DNA from: CBDFNC01 sp965249895
Lineage (GTDB): Bacteria > Pseudomonadota > Gammaproteobacteria > Enterobacterales > CBDFNC01
DNA length: 64,000 bases
Direction: 5' to 3'
Assembly: GCA_965249895.1 (NCBI GenBank)
Contig: CBDFNC010000005.1
Coordinates: 1,984,001 to 2,048,000, forward strand
The translations under genes and the position numbers were made by a program. This document shows positions 43,833-52,365 of the stretch, piece after piece; the first letter of the stretch is position 1; the number at the start of each line of letters is the position of its first letter. The notes beneath the pieces were generated by a model. That model saw nothing but the letters and a program-made list of their open reading frames with translations. It ran no database searches and had not been told where the DNA came from.

Positions 43833-45737
43833 TTACCCGGCACTAATCACAAGATCCGACTCAGGCTTACAACTACAAGCCAAAATATACCCCTGCTCTT
43901 TTTCCTCAAGACTCAGCGCCGCATCATTAAGCACCTTAACCTCACCACTTTCCAGTTTCACCTTACAAGCCCCGCACATCCCGCCGCGGCAAGAAAAAGG
44001 AAGTCGTAACCCGGCCTTCTCAGCCTGCTCCAGTATGGTGGTCTGGTTGTCCCCCTTAATATAGGTATCCCAGGAGTCGAACAATAAATTAACAGCCTTC
44101 AATTCCTCTTCGACCAAATCTCTGGCGCCAAAACTCTCCTCAAAATATTGATCTTCTGGTAAACCCAGCTCGGTCAACATATCTTTCGCTGCCACCATAA
44201 AGGGATGAGGCCCGCACACATAAACGCTGCGAGACAGAAGATCCGGGATAGCTGTCAGCATGGTCTTATTTAAGCGGCCCTGGTAGCCGCTCCAGTTTTG
44301 TGCCGCATCTTGAGTCAGGGTATAAAAAACATCGCAGCGCCCGTGCATCACCGCCAAATGCTCCAATTCCTGCCTGGCTATCAGGTCTGCTTCCCGATGA
44401 GCACTATGGAAAAACACCAGTTCTTTATCAATTCGGTTGTCTGTCATCCATTTCAACATGGACAGCATAGGTGTGATGCCACTACCAGCCGACAACATCA
44501 GCAGCTTATCCTTATCCCCTGCAAAGCAATGAAAATCGCCATCCGGCGTCAGCGCCTTGACCCTGTGCCCAACTTTAAAGTTATCGTGCAACCAGTTGGA
44601 GACTAATCCACCTTCAACCCGTTTCACCGTAATAGACAACAAATCAGGCCTGGAGGGCGAAGACGACAAAGTGTAGTTTCGATGGACTGGTTTGCCGTCT
44701 ATCTCAAATTCCAGCGGCAAATATTGCCCTGCCAGATAGTTAAAACGCATCGCTGGTTTAGTCGTAAAATAAAACGTCTTTACGTCCGCGGTTTCATTTT
44801 TTATATCTATACAGGTAAGTAACTTTTCTTCGTTTTCCGGCCAGCTGCCCGGCGCTACGTGATGTGATATCACCTTGGGGGCATGATCAGGGTAAGCTTC
44901 CGGTGTCTGGTATTCCAACACCTCAACAGAGTCGTATAGTGAGATTTTACCTTCATTAAGCGCCACCAGGTTTTGACCGAAGTACACCTCACCACTGCTG
45001 CCTTTACGATATTTTTGCAGGGTAACCAGCGGCTCCTGATCCGCATGTTTCTCAGCTGTTTTTGGATCTATGGTGGTAAATATACAACGCGAACAAGGTT
45101 TTACTACTTCAAACTCTACCCCCCCGATACGGATCCGTTTCCATGTATCCTCCGCAAAGGCATCGCAATCCTTCACCACCAGATTTGGCCTGAATTGATC
45201 CATGCTAACAGATGACGAAACACGGGCATTTAAGTCATCCAAAGATGCCTGAGATATGATCAGTAAAGGGTAGCCATCGGCAAAACCTACCTGGCTGTCG
45301 AGATCCTTTACTTGCCGCTGCGAATGCTCACCGAAATAAAGCAATCGGCAATCCACACCAAGAAACTCACTGAACCAGAGGTCGTAGTTCTTGTGACACC
45401 ACAAGCCTTTAAACTTATCGCCCCACACTTCCACCGACGTGTACATACCACCAAAATCACTTTTTACGATATCCAATGCAGGCATTTCCGGCGCCTTCAA
45501 ATGCAAGCCATCTTCCGTAATAGCGCTGTGAATAAGGGTAAGTTTTGGCTGGGTCCTGGCGGTAATAAACACACCTTGTTTATCGGTGAGGACAAATCTG
45601 CGATCAAACGCCAGCCCTTTTTCTTCTACGAAGGCATGGTTCAGGTGAATTCCGGAAGTGGACTTAATTGGGTAAACGGTTACTTGGCTCAACAAAGCTG
45701 ACACAGCATGGCTCCATTTATTTATTGTATACGTCAC
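43833..45737 (-). CDS. MOSC-domain / ferredoxin-reductase / 2Fe-2S fusion protein
   Basis: 634 residues with three parts. Residues about 15-280 are a YcbX-like MOSC unit (VTVYPIKSTSGIHL start; the cysteine of KPCSRCIFTTID near 219 may bind molybdenum cofactor). About 305-535 is a flavin/NAD oxidoreductase (HRNYTLSSSP for FAD, LMLSAGSGITPMLSML for NAD). The last 85 residues are a plant-type 2Fe-2S domain (CRGGMCGACKVKL and CSC). E. coli YcbX needs a separate reductase for N-hydroxylated base reduction; here the electron chain is one polypeptide. Confidence 0.88.
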   Translation of the reverse strand: MTYTINKWSHAVSALLSQVTVYPIKSTSGIHLNHAFVEEKGLAFDRRFVLTDKQGVFITARTQPKLTLIHSAITEDGLHLKAPEMPALDIVKSDFGGMYTSVEVWGDKFKGLWCHKNYDLWFSEFLGVDCRLLYFGEHSQRQVKDLDSQVGFADGYPLLIISQASLDDLNARVSSSVSMDQFRPNLVVKDCDAFAEDTWKRIRIGGVEFEVVKPCSRCIFTTIDPKTAEKHADQEPLVTLQKYRKGSSGEVYFGQNLVALNEGKISLYDSVEVLEYQTPEAYPDHAPKVISHHVAPGSWPENEEKLLTCIDIKNETADVKTFYFTTKPAMRFNYLAGQYLPLEFEIDGKPVHRNYTLSSSPSRPDLLSITVKRVEGGLVSNWLHDNFKVGHRVKALTPDGDFHCFAGDKDKLLMLSAGSGITPMLSMLKWMTDNRIDKELVFFHSAHREADLIARQELEHLAVMHGRCDVFYTLTQDAAQNWSGYQGRLNKTMLTAIPDLLSRSVYVCGPHPFMVAAKDMLTELGLPEDQYFEESFGARDLVEEELKAVNLLFDSWDTYIKGDNQTTILEQAEKAGLRLPFSCRGGMCGACKVKLESGEVKVLNDAALSLEEKEQGYILACSCKPESDLVISAG

Positions 45738-45951
45738 TATTCAGCACAAACGGAGAAACTAACTTAACAGTGGCTGATCAAGCCCATGACAAAACTGTTT
45801 GCTAAAAACCTTAAGCGTAATCGTACAAAAAATTTGTCGAAGCTCCGCAGGTATCTGAATAGTTACCTTTATTTAGACCATTTAAACAGAAGCACCGCAG
45901 AAAACCTATGGCGATAGCGGAACTTGTCAGGCAAGTCCCGTGTTTGCTAGT

Positions 45952-46602
45952 TTAGAAGTTAAGCTGTAACCAAGCTTTTTCCTCTGCCAGAGCAGACAGG
46001 ACTTGATCTCCGTTAGTGACGACCGGGTTATCCACTTTTTCCAGCAAAGCTACATCGTTCATTGAATCAGAGTAAAACCATGAGCCAGTGAGATCAATCT
46101 GGCGCCTCTCCAGCCAGGACTGCAGCCGGGTCACCTTTCCTTCACGAAATGTCATCACTCCCCGGGTCTTACCCGTGTAAACCCCATTAATGGTTTCCAG
46201 ATTGATCGCCATTACCACATCCATACCTAATGCCTTGGCGATAGGGTGAACCAAATGTTCGCCTGTGGCGGAAAGCAATATCAGCTTGTGCCCCTTGGCT
46301 TTATGCTCCGCTAATACCTTAAGGCCTTGCGCATAAATGATGGGGTGGATATGACGTGTAATAAATTCATCCACCAAGCAGGCAAGCTTTTCCTAGTGTA
46401 AACCCTTAAGCGATTTCAGGGTATAACTCATATACTCATTCATGTCCAAGCAGCCATTCGCATACTCAGCCATTAAGCGGTCATTTTCCGCCAAGAATTT
46501 CTCGCCATCCAGCAAACCTTTTTCCACCATAAAAGTGGACCAAATATGGGCGCTATCACCATTGATCAAAGTGTCGTCTAAATCGAAGATTGCCAGTGTC
46601 AT
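45952..46602 (-). pseudogene. HAD-IB family hydrolase with an in-frame amber codon
   Basis: The frame starts MTLAIFDLDDTLINGDSAHIW at 46602, with the nucleophile DLDDT motif, and runs to TAG at 46393-46395. It continues in the same frame as EKLACLVDEFITRHIHPI and on to SATGEHLVHPIA (motif II) and FYSDSMNDVALLE (motif III/IV), ending NF at 45952. Without the TAG it would be a normal 216-residue PSPase-like phosphatase. A single base change is enough to explain it. The upstream gap contains repeat B and an insertion sequence. Confidence 0.85.
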
Positions 46603-46639
46603 AAAAGTCCTGCGAGCTAGTGCCCATCCTGAAACGCCG

Positions 46640-46768
46640 ATTCTGTCATTCCCTCGCACGTGGTGGTCCGACATCTGGATGGTCCGACACTCGGTCCAGC
46701 GGCTTTACCACGATCTCGGTGCGCGCTAAAAGACACTAGACCGAGATGTCGGACCATACCAGGCAAGC
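46640..46768. repeat. Repeat B copy interrupted by the IS element
   Basis: GTGGTCCGACATCTGGATGG through CCGAGATGTCGGACCATACC and AGGCAAGC, ending exactly at the IS left end. It resumes as TGACAATGACAG at 48117 beyond the right end. Confidence 0.8.
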
Positions 46769-46841
46769 GATGTATGGACTCCTCCCCCTCCCGCGAACTA
46801 CGGTTATTAGTGAGCAACCAATACGAAAAAGGAGTCCACAC

Positions 46842-47885
46842 ATGTATAACCATACTGTCATTGGTATCGATTTGGCAAAAAACTCTTTTCATGTTTGTGT
46901 CGTTGATAAACACGGAAAGGTAGTCACTGACCGCGCTTTTACCAAGTCAAAATTAGAGGTCTGGTTGGCACAGCAACTTCCCGCTCTCGTCGCAATGGAA
47001 GCCTGTGGCTCTGCACATTACTGGGCCAGAAAAATGCTCGCCATGGGGCATACACCTATGTTGTTAACGCCCAAGGCCGTTAGCCCTTACAGGCAAGGGC
47101 AAAAAACTGACAAAAACGATGCACTTGCTATCGCTATTACCGCCTGTCAGCCACGCATCAAGACGGTGAGCGTAAAATCAGTAGAGCAACAGGGACTTCA
47201 GGCCATTGAGCGGATGAGGGAGCACTGGCTGGACCACATTACAGCAACATCTAATCTCATCCGGGGCTTACTGTATGAATTTGGTCTTTCTTTTCCAAAG
47301 GGGTTTGCCGCTCTAAAACGGGCGATACCCGAGCTGCTTGAGGATGCAGAGAATGGCTTACCCGGTGCTTTTCGTCTTCAACTGGCTGAGCTTTATCGTG
47401 CATTTGTTCGCCATCAAAACGAGCTATCTAAAGTTAACAAATCGTTGGATGCACTGATCCGACAGCAATCGGATTGCCAGCGCTTACTGGAGCTGGAAGG
47501 GGTTGGCCCAGTGAATGCATTGGGGATATTTCTTGCGCTGGGAGATAAGGGGGAGAGCTTTAAAAATGGCCGAGAAGCGTCAGCATGTATCGGAGTGACC
47601 CCGAAGCAGTACAGTACGGGGGGAGTCGTCACACTTGGACATATAGGGAAGAGGTCCGGGAACAAACGGCTGCGTTCAACGTTAATTCAAGGCGCATTAT
47701 CTGTGGTGGTATCGGTGGATAAACGAGCATCGAGCAACACAAAAGAAGCCTGGCTCAAGTCTCTTATTGAGCGACGTGGAAAACTCAGAGCGGCGGTCGC
47801 ATTGGCCAATAAAACCATCAGAACGGCTTGGGCGATGTTACATTACAACACGGCATATCAAACCCCCAAAGCACTAACAGCATAA
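46842..47885 (+). CDS. IS110/IS1111-type DEDD transposase
   Basis: 347 residues from the ATG at 46842 with AAAGGAG upstream (longer frames have no such site). The N-terminal DEDD RuvC-like domain shows GIDLAKNSFHV, MEACGSAHYWAR and KTDKNDALAIA. The C-terminal Tnp domain shows LLELEGVGPVNALGI and HIGKRSGNKRLRSTLIQGAL with the candidate catalytic serine. These recombinases use an element-encoded RNA to choose target and donor DNA. The frame is intact, so the element may be active. Confidence 0.95.
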   Translation: MYNHTVIGIDLAKNSFHVCVVDKHGKVVTDRAFTKSKLEVWLAQQLPALVAMEACGSAHYWARKMLAMGHTPMLLTPKAVSPYRQGQKTDKNDALAIAITACQPRIKTVSVKSVEQQGLQAIERMREHWLDHITATSNLIRGLLYEFGLSFPKGFAALKRAIPELLEDAENGLPGAFRLQLAELYRAFVRHQNELSKVNKSLDALIRQQSDCQRLLELEGVGPVNALGIFLALGDKGESFKNGREASACIGVTPKQYSTGGVVTLGHIGKRSGNKRLRSTLIQGALSVVVSVDKRASSNTKEAWLKSLIERRGKLRAAVALANKTIRTAWAMLHYNTAYQTPKALTA

Positions 47886-48100
47886 CAACAAAAGAAAATG
47901 AGTTTAACTGCAACACAAAGAACGAATAAACAGGTGAGACCGACCTTCAAGAGCCTGATCATTGTCAAGGTAGTAAATACCGAGCAAGCGTAGAGGCATG
48001 AAGGTGCGAATACATCCGGGGCCAGGGGCCGCACCCCAAAAAGAGTCCGAATATACGCACGCATCTAAACTGTTTATTCCAAAATTGCTGTTGCAATCTT
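47886..48100 (+). ncRNA. Candidate target-guide (bridge/seek) RNA of the IS1111-type element
   Basis: Non-coding right end of the IS. CAGGTGAG at 47931-47938 equals the left half of the repeat B target on the top strand. CATTGTCA at 47960-47967 is the exact reverse complement of the right half TGACAATG (48117-48124). A GC-rich hairpin (GGGGCCAGGGGCCGCACCCC, 48018-48037) lies further on. ATATAC at 48051 equals the last six bases of the element. Exact RNA ends are unknown. Confidence 0.65.
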
Positions 48101-48395
48101 GGAGGAGTCCATATACTGACAATGACAGAGGGCGCGGTGATAGTGGTAACTAACTCAAATCCAATGTACAGCGATAAGTCTTGTGCGCTAAAAATACGAC
48201 TTAAGAATAAACATACGAGTTTCAGGACGGGCACTAGCTATTTAGTAGCTTGAGGCTAATGCTAGCCAAAACGCGAAGTGTAAATCTGGATTGTGATGCT
48301 TGTGTGACAGGTTAGAATTTTTAGATATCAGGAAAGGTCTGCGGCCACCTCGATAAACAATTTGACCGCCCTAAATCATCAACGCAGGGAGTCGG

Positions 48396-48854
48396 TTACT
48401 GGGTACGCTCCGCCAAGTATCCTGCATAGTCGGGTATTTCAATTTCGCATTCTTCCTTCATATAAGGAGAGTCCATTAAAAAGTTTGCCGTAGATTTATT
48501 GGTTGCACACGGGATATTCCATACCGCAGCTAATCGAAGTAACGCTTTGACATCTGGATCATGAGGCACAGAATCCAGTGGGTCCCAGAAGAAAATCATC
48601 ACATCAATTTCCCCTTCTGCGATCATTGCACCGAGCTGCTGATCGCCCCCCATTGGTCCGGAAAATAAACACTTTACCGGTAGTTTTACTTCTTTACCTA
48701 ACAAGGTGCCTGTCGTTCCCGTAGCAAACAGGTGGTGTAGCTTTAAATCTTCAGCTCTGTTGTGAGCCCATTTAATCAGATCAGGTTTCTTATTATCGTG
48801 GGCTACCAAAGCAACTCGCTTATGAGCGGCCATTTTTCTTGTTGTGTACTTCAT
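48396..48854 (-). CDS. mgsA: Methylglyoxal synthase
   Basis: 152 residues. The MGS-like fold has VALVAHDNKKPDLIKW near 14-29, ATGTTGTLL near 45, and the catalytic aspartate region GPMGGDQQLGA near 67-77. IFFWDPLDSVPHDPDVKALLR near 89-109 follows. It makes methylglyoxal from dihydroxyacetone phosphate when phosphate is limiting. It stands alone downstream of the IS element. All active-site motifs are intact. Confidence 0.95.
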   Translation of the reverse strand: MKYTTRKMAAHKRVALVAHDNKKPDLIKWAHNRAEDLKLHHLFATGTTGTLLGKEVKLPVKCLFSGPMGGDQQLGAMIAEGEIDVMIFFWDPLDSVPHDPDVKALLRLAAVWNIPCATNKSTANFLMDSPYMKEECEIEIPDYAGYLAERTQ

Positions 48855-49141
48855 TTTGTTTCCTCACAAATTCACTTCTGCGCCTTAGCTCGGGCTCCAT
48901 CAGGTCAAAATAGCTCCCATAAAATTAATTACATCCCATTGAATGCAAAAAAGTTTAGCATCGCAATGTTAGTTCGAATCCTTATTCTGGCACGATAACA
49001 TGCGGAGGAAACAGTTGGTATAGCCTACTTGAGCCGGTTGTGGGAAATATAAGATGCGCTGCATTTCTCCTCTGGCATAGCGAATACCTGACCACTTACT
49101 ACTGGATATAAGCTTGTCGATTTTATTTACAACCAGAAAAA
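48855..49141. other. Gap between mgsA and the next frame
   Basis: No gene supported. It holds TGGCACGATAACATGC (48989-49004), which resembles a sigma-54 site but has an 11-bp instead of a 10-bp GG-GC spacing, so I do not call it. Confidence 0.4.
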
Positions 49142-49525
49142 TTGCTCCTAAAACATCTGCCTCTGCTGGTTCACATCCATAAAAAATTTCAAATCAATTC
49201 TATCCAGTCAACAAATTACGAGGTTATTCAAACCATTAGTGGAAAATCTAATAATTTACTAATACTTACTAGCATAAAGCGCCATTCAGGCAAAACTAAT
49301 ACCGCATTAAGCATATATAACCAACAAAGTACTAGTGTAATCATCTGTAATAATCTTGATGACCTATATTTTATGCCGAATTTATTTACACGAATCACTC
49401 AAAAAGCCAGTGAACACCACCTTACAAAGCCTAACCATTTGTTTTTTAAAGCTTTAAAAAAACTGGCACGAAGACTGCTTTTAGACAGTCGTTATAACAA
49501 AGCAACGGATTACCCGGCGTTCTAA
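49142..49525 (+). CDS. Hypothetical protein (uncertain)
   Basis: A 127-residue AT-rich frame with no clear ribosome site. The segment NLLILTSIKRHSGKTNTALS loosely recalls the P-loop region of exosortase-linked tyrosine kinases (TSxxPGEGKTxTAxNLA), but the glycines of a real P-loop are missing. It may be a decayed remnant of such a gene beside the PEP-CTERM genes or a chance frame. Confidence 0.3.
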   Translation: MLLKHLPLLVHIHKKFQINSIQSTNYEVIQTISGKSNNLLILTSIKRHSGKTNTALSIYNQQSTSVIICNNLDDLYFMPNLFTRITQKASEHHLTKPNHLFFKALKKLARRLLLDSRYNKATDYPAF

Positions 49526-49609
49526 CAAATAAAAGCTCCTCGGTTCCAAAGTTTACTGGGGATAATTTAGTTTCGCCTCTACTCAATTTAAGAAATGGAG
49601 AAATTAAAA

Positions 49610-50143
49610 ATGTTATTAAAAGCAGTCAAGTTAGTCACTGTAGCGGGTCTACTAGCAGCATCATCTTCTGCACTTGCTTTACCTTTCATCACTGGCCAAA
49701 TCGGCATGAGCGGTAACGTCGATACCCAGGTCAGCTCCACTGGTACTACCCTGCAATTCTACGATGTGGTAGTAAGAGCAGACTCAAAAAACAAAGTGGT
49801 TACCGGTAATTTCGACGGCTATGAAGCACAGAGCGTCACCATGAACAACCTGACTTACGAACCAAACTTCAGTGTTGCTGGCGCTAACTTGTGGGAAGTG
49901 GGCGGCTTTAGCTTCGAACTGACCAACCTGATCGTCGAAAATAGTTCCGCCGGTTCTTTATTCCTTACCGGCACAGGTATCGTTAGTAAAGCCGGTTTCG
50001 CCGATACCGGAGGTAGCTGGAGCTATACCTCGCAGGATGGTTACACCTTCTCTTCATCCACTGTACCAGAGCCTGCCAGCCTTGCTTTGCTAGGTCTGGG
50101 CTTGGTTGGTTTCGCTGCTGCGCGTCGTAAGAAGCAAGCTTAA
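49610..50143 (+). CDS. PEP-CTERM sorting-signal protein, copy 1
   Basis: 177 residues from the ATG at 49610, which has a GGAG site nine bases before it (an ATG at 49595 is in frame but has no site). The signal peptide LLKAVKLVTVAGLLAASSSALA is followed by a strand-rich body with GNFDGYEAQSVTMNNLTYEPNF and NLWEVGGFSFELT. The sorting tag VPEPASLALLGLGLVGFAAA ends in RRKKQA. The tag marks it for cleavage by an exosortase; one is encoded 2 kb away. Paralogous to the next gene. Confidence 0.9.
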   Translation: MLLKAVKLVTVAGLLAASSSALALPFITGQIGMSGNVDTQVSSTGTTLQFYDVVVRADSKNKVVTGNFDGYEAQSVTMNNLTYEPNFSVAGANLWEVGGFSFELTNLIVENSSAGSLFLTGTGIVSKAGFADTGGSWSYTSQDGYTFSSSTVPEPASLALLGLGLVGFAAARRKKQA

Positions 50144-50163
50144 TCGCTAACAAAAATACCTGA

Positions 50164-50189
50164 AACCCGGCCTTGCGCCGGGTTTTTTA
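50164..50189 (+). terminator. Terminator of PEP-CTERM copy 1
   Basis: AACCCGGC, loop CTTGC, GCCGGGTT, then a T run. Identical to the one after copy 2. Confidence 0.92.
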
Positions 50190-50417
50190 TTGTCCTCTCT
50201 ACTCCTGTCGAAATTCTTACCACCCACACAATCCCTTGCCAGCCCTGACTTACGCCTTATCCCAGGCCATCAGCCACCACCTTTGGCAACCATTTAACTT
50301 GCACTGGCAGCAGATATTTCATCCTTTGCCGATTTTTCTTACACACTTTTCCTCAGTAAATAGTCTGTCAGTCTCAATATACTCGTAACAACCTGTTTTA
50401 AATAATAAATAAAAACA
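50190..50417. other. Gap between the two PEP-CTERM genes
   Basis: No frame supported. AT-rich before the sigma-54 site at 50418. Confidence 0.4.
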
Positions 50418-50434
50418 TGGCATAGTTAGTGCTT
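50418..50434 (+). promoter_or_regulatory. Candidate sigma-54 promoter of PEP-CTERM copy 2
   Basis: TGGCATAGTTAGTGCTT has the invariant GG and GC separated by exactly ten bases (50419-50420 and 50431-50432) and fits TGGCAC-N5-TTGCW with three mismatches. It lies about 100 bp before the gene. PEP-CTERM genes of some bacteria are known to use sigma-54 with the PrsR regulator; neither is in the window. Confidence 0.6.
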
Positions 50435-50534
50435 AATACTAATCAAGATTTAGAGGACGCTTTCACTAACTACCAGGAAGCCGTCAACACAGATTAAGAC
50501 GCCACTGGCGCAAACATAAATGGAATTACTGACC

Positions 50535-51089
50535 ATGCTAAACACATCACTTAAAACGCTTGCCGCTGTTTCTCTTTTCGCTTCTTCTGCAGCTATCGCT
50601 GTGCCTGTCACGGGTGTTATTGGCATCAACGGTGTTGCACAAATCCTGGATGTAAATGGCGCAGTAACAGATAGCTTTGTTGCAGGTACTACCCTGAACT
50701 TCGGTGGTATAACGGTTGCTCTTGACCCGTTTGATGGCGCTGTTACCGGTGACTTCGACGGACTTGAAAACGACACTGTTACAATGAACCAGCTGACTTA
50801 CGATCCAAACTTCGATGTATCTGGTAACGGTAACTTATGGGAAGTGGGTGGCTTTAGCTTTGCACTAACTAGCCTGAGCGTAGAAATACGTGAAGTTGAC
50901 TCCTTAAAACTGAATGGTACTGGTACCATCACTGGTAATGGCTTCGATGCGACTACTGGTAACTGGAGCTACACACAGCAGGGCGGCATGACGTTCTCTT
51001 CTTCTACTGTGCCTGAGCCAGCCAGCCTTGCTCTGCTAGGTCTGGGTCTGGTTGGTTTTGCTGCTGCTCGTCGTAAGAAGCAAGCTTAA
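50535..51089 (+). CDS. PEP-CTERM sorting-signal protein, copy 2
   Basis: 184 residues from the ATG at 50535 (an ATG at 50520 is also possible). The signal peptide is LNTSLKTLAAVSLFASSAAIA; the body shares GDFDGLENDTVTMNQLTYDPNF and NLWEVGGFSFALT with copy 1. The tail VPEPASLALLGLGLVGFAAA-RRKKQA is identical in protein. DNA identity rises in the last 130 bp and runs through the terminator, so the pair arose by a tandem duplication. Function unknown; expected at the cell surface or in the matrix after exosortase processing. Confidence 0.9.
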   Translation: MLNTSLKTLAAVSLFASSAAIAVPVTGVIGINGVAQILDVNGAVTDSFVAGTTLNFGGITVALDPFDGAVTGDFDGLENDTVTMNQLTYDPNFDVSGNGNLWEVGGFSFALTSLSVEIREVDSLKLNGTGTITGNGFDATTGNWSYTQQGGMTFSSSTVPEPASLALLGLGLVGFAAARRKKQA

Positions 51090-51109
51090 TCGCTGACAAA
51101 AATACCTGA

Positions 51110-51134
51110 AACCCGGCCTTGCGCCGGGTTTTTT
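51110..51134 (+). terminator. Terminator of PEP-CTERM copy 2
   Basis: The same AACCCGGC-CTTGC-GCCGGGTT-T run as at 50164. Confidence 0.92.
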
Positions 51135-51218
51135 ATTGATAACAATTATTACAAACCATTCAATCGCAAAAAATGATAAAATCCCTATTCCTTCTAACAG
51201 TTTGGATTGCACGTTTTA

Positions 51219-52337
51219 ATGACTTGCCACACAGTTCAACATCGAAAACTTCAGCTAATTCGTGAGTGGAGTGAGTTTGACGAGTTAAAAAGTGAGTGGA
51301 ATGATCTGCTTGATAGATCCGATGCGAATTGTATATTTCTTACCTGGGAATGGATTTACTCATGGCGTTTAATAAATCCAGATACAAAACGCCCATATAT
51401 AGTCACAGTAAGGGACTTGAACAATACTCTTATCGGCATTGCCCCGCTATATCTCACCTCACTTAATTTTATGAAAACAGTGCATTATCGAACACTACAG
51501 GTACTGGCTGATTCTGAAACCGGCGCTGAATACCCTAACTTTATTTGTTCTAAAGAGCACGCCGAAGATGTTAATTCCCACATCTTTGAATTTTTACAAC
51601 AACAAAAAGCCGATTGGGATTGTATATGGCTACCAAACATGTCTGGTTGGCAAGGTGTCGAAAGTTTCCATTCAGCATTAACGAAGCAAAAAGGGCTAAA
51701 CTTCAATCAGCGTGAAAAAGGCTTCAGTTCAATTAAGTTGCCTAAAGACTTCGGCCAATACCTGAAACAGCTATCAAAAAGCCTAAGAACCGATATAGGT
51801 CAAGTGGAGCGGAAAATTAATCGAAGTGCGACATTAGAGATAACTGAATGTACCTCTCATCAGCAGTTAGAAAAATATTTGAATACTCTACTGAAATTAC
51901 ACCACAAACGTTGGAACATAAATGAGCAGCAAGGCGCTTTCGTAAAACGGCCAGAAATGACTCTGTTCTATCATAACTTTACCTCACAAGCTCTGGATAA
52001 AGGTTGGCTTAAATTCTATAGCCTTCAAGCTGACGGTGAAACCAAGGCAATTCAAATTGGATACGAATACCAAAAAACATTTTACGCTTTGCAGGAAGGC
52101 TTCGACCCACACTATCTAAAAGGTGTAGGCAACCTGCTTAGATCGAAAAGCATTCAAAAATGCATTGAAAATGGTATGAGTGAGTATGACTTTCTTGGTG
52201 ACATCTCTAACCATAAAAGGCGGTGGAAAGCTGAAGCTCGCAATGGATTCGACATCTTCATTTGGAATAACAATTTACGTAATGCTATTTTTGCGTTTAG
52301 TCAAATATGGCCTACAGGACGACTAATGTCCTCATAG
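51219..52337 (+). CDS. GNAT/CelD-like acyltransferase of a polysaccharide locus
   Basis: 372 residues from the ATG at 51219 (a TTG at 51207 is in frame). The start region ...REWSEFDELKSEWNDLLD and FLTWEWIYSWR belongs to the BcsL/CelD-like GNAT proteins found with exopolysaccharide and exosortase genes. The C-terminal half, with GDGETKAIQIGYEYQKTFYAL-type strands and GVGNLLRSKSIQKCIENG (acyl-CoA loop), is a GNAT fold. It probably acylates a sugar or peptide in the polysaccharide pathway. It converges on the exosortase gene, 28 bp between stops. Confidence 0.8.
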   Translation: MTCHTVQHRKLQLIREWSEFDELKSEWNDLLDRSDANCIFLTWEWIYSWRLINPDTKRPYIVTVRDLNNTLIGIAPLYLTSLNFMKTVHYRTLQVLADSETGAEYPNFICSKEHAEDVNSHIFEFLQQQKADWDCIWLPNMSGWQGVESFHSALTKQKGLNFNQREKGFSSIKLPKDFGQYLKQLSKSLRTDIGQVERKINRSATLEITECTSHQQLEKYLNTLLKLHHKRWNINEQQGAFVKRPEMTLFYHNFTSQALDKGWLKFYSLQADGETKAIQIGYEYQKTFYALQEGFDPHYLKGVGNLLRSKSIQKCIENGMSEYDFLGDISNHKRRWKAEARNGFDIFIWNNNLRNAIFAFSQIWPTGRLMSS

Positions 52338-52365
52338 GCCACTTGTTGTGTTGGCTCAAGAATAA

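Larger units (their letters stand above)
46769..48116 (+). mobile_element. IS110-family element, IS1111 group
   Basis: About 1.35 kb. Perfect 13-bp subterminal inverted repeats TATGGACTCCTCC (46773-46785) and GGAGGAGTCCATA (48101-48113) bracket one DEDD transposase. A long non-coding right end (about 215 bp) lies downstream of the transposase. Subterminal repeats and a downstream non-coding region are the marks of the IS1111 group. The ends are set by where repeat B breaks (AGGCAAGC / TGACAATG); no target duplication is seen, as expected. Confidence 0.9.

Noticed and set aside
48127..48240. Short hydrophobic minus-strand frame reading VLKLVCLFLSRIF
   Set aside because: No ribosome site; overlaps the IS right flank and repeat B remainder.
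48989..49004. Sigma-54 promoter TGGCACGATAACATGC
   Set aside because: GG and GC are 11 bases apart; sigma-54 spacing is strict at ten.
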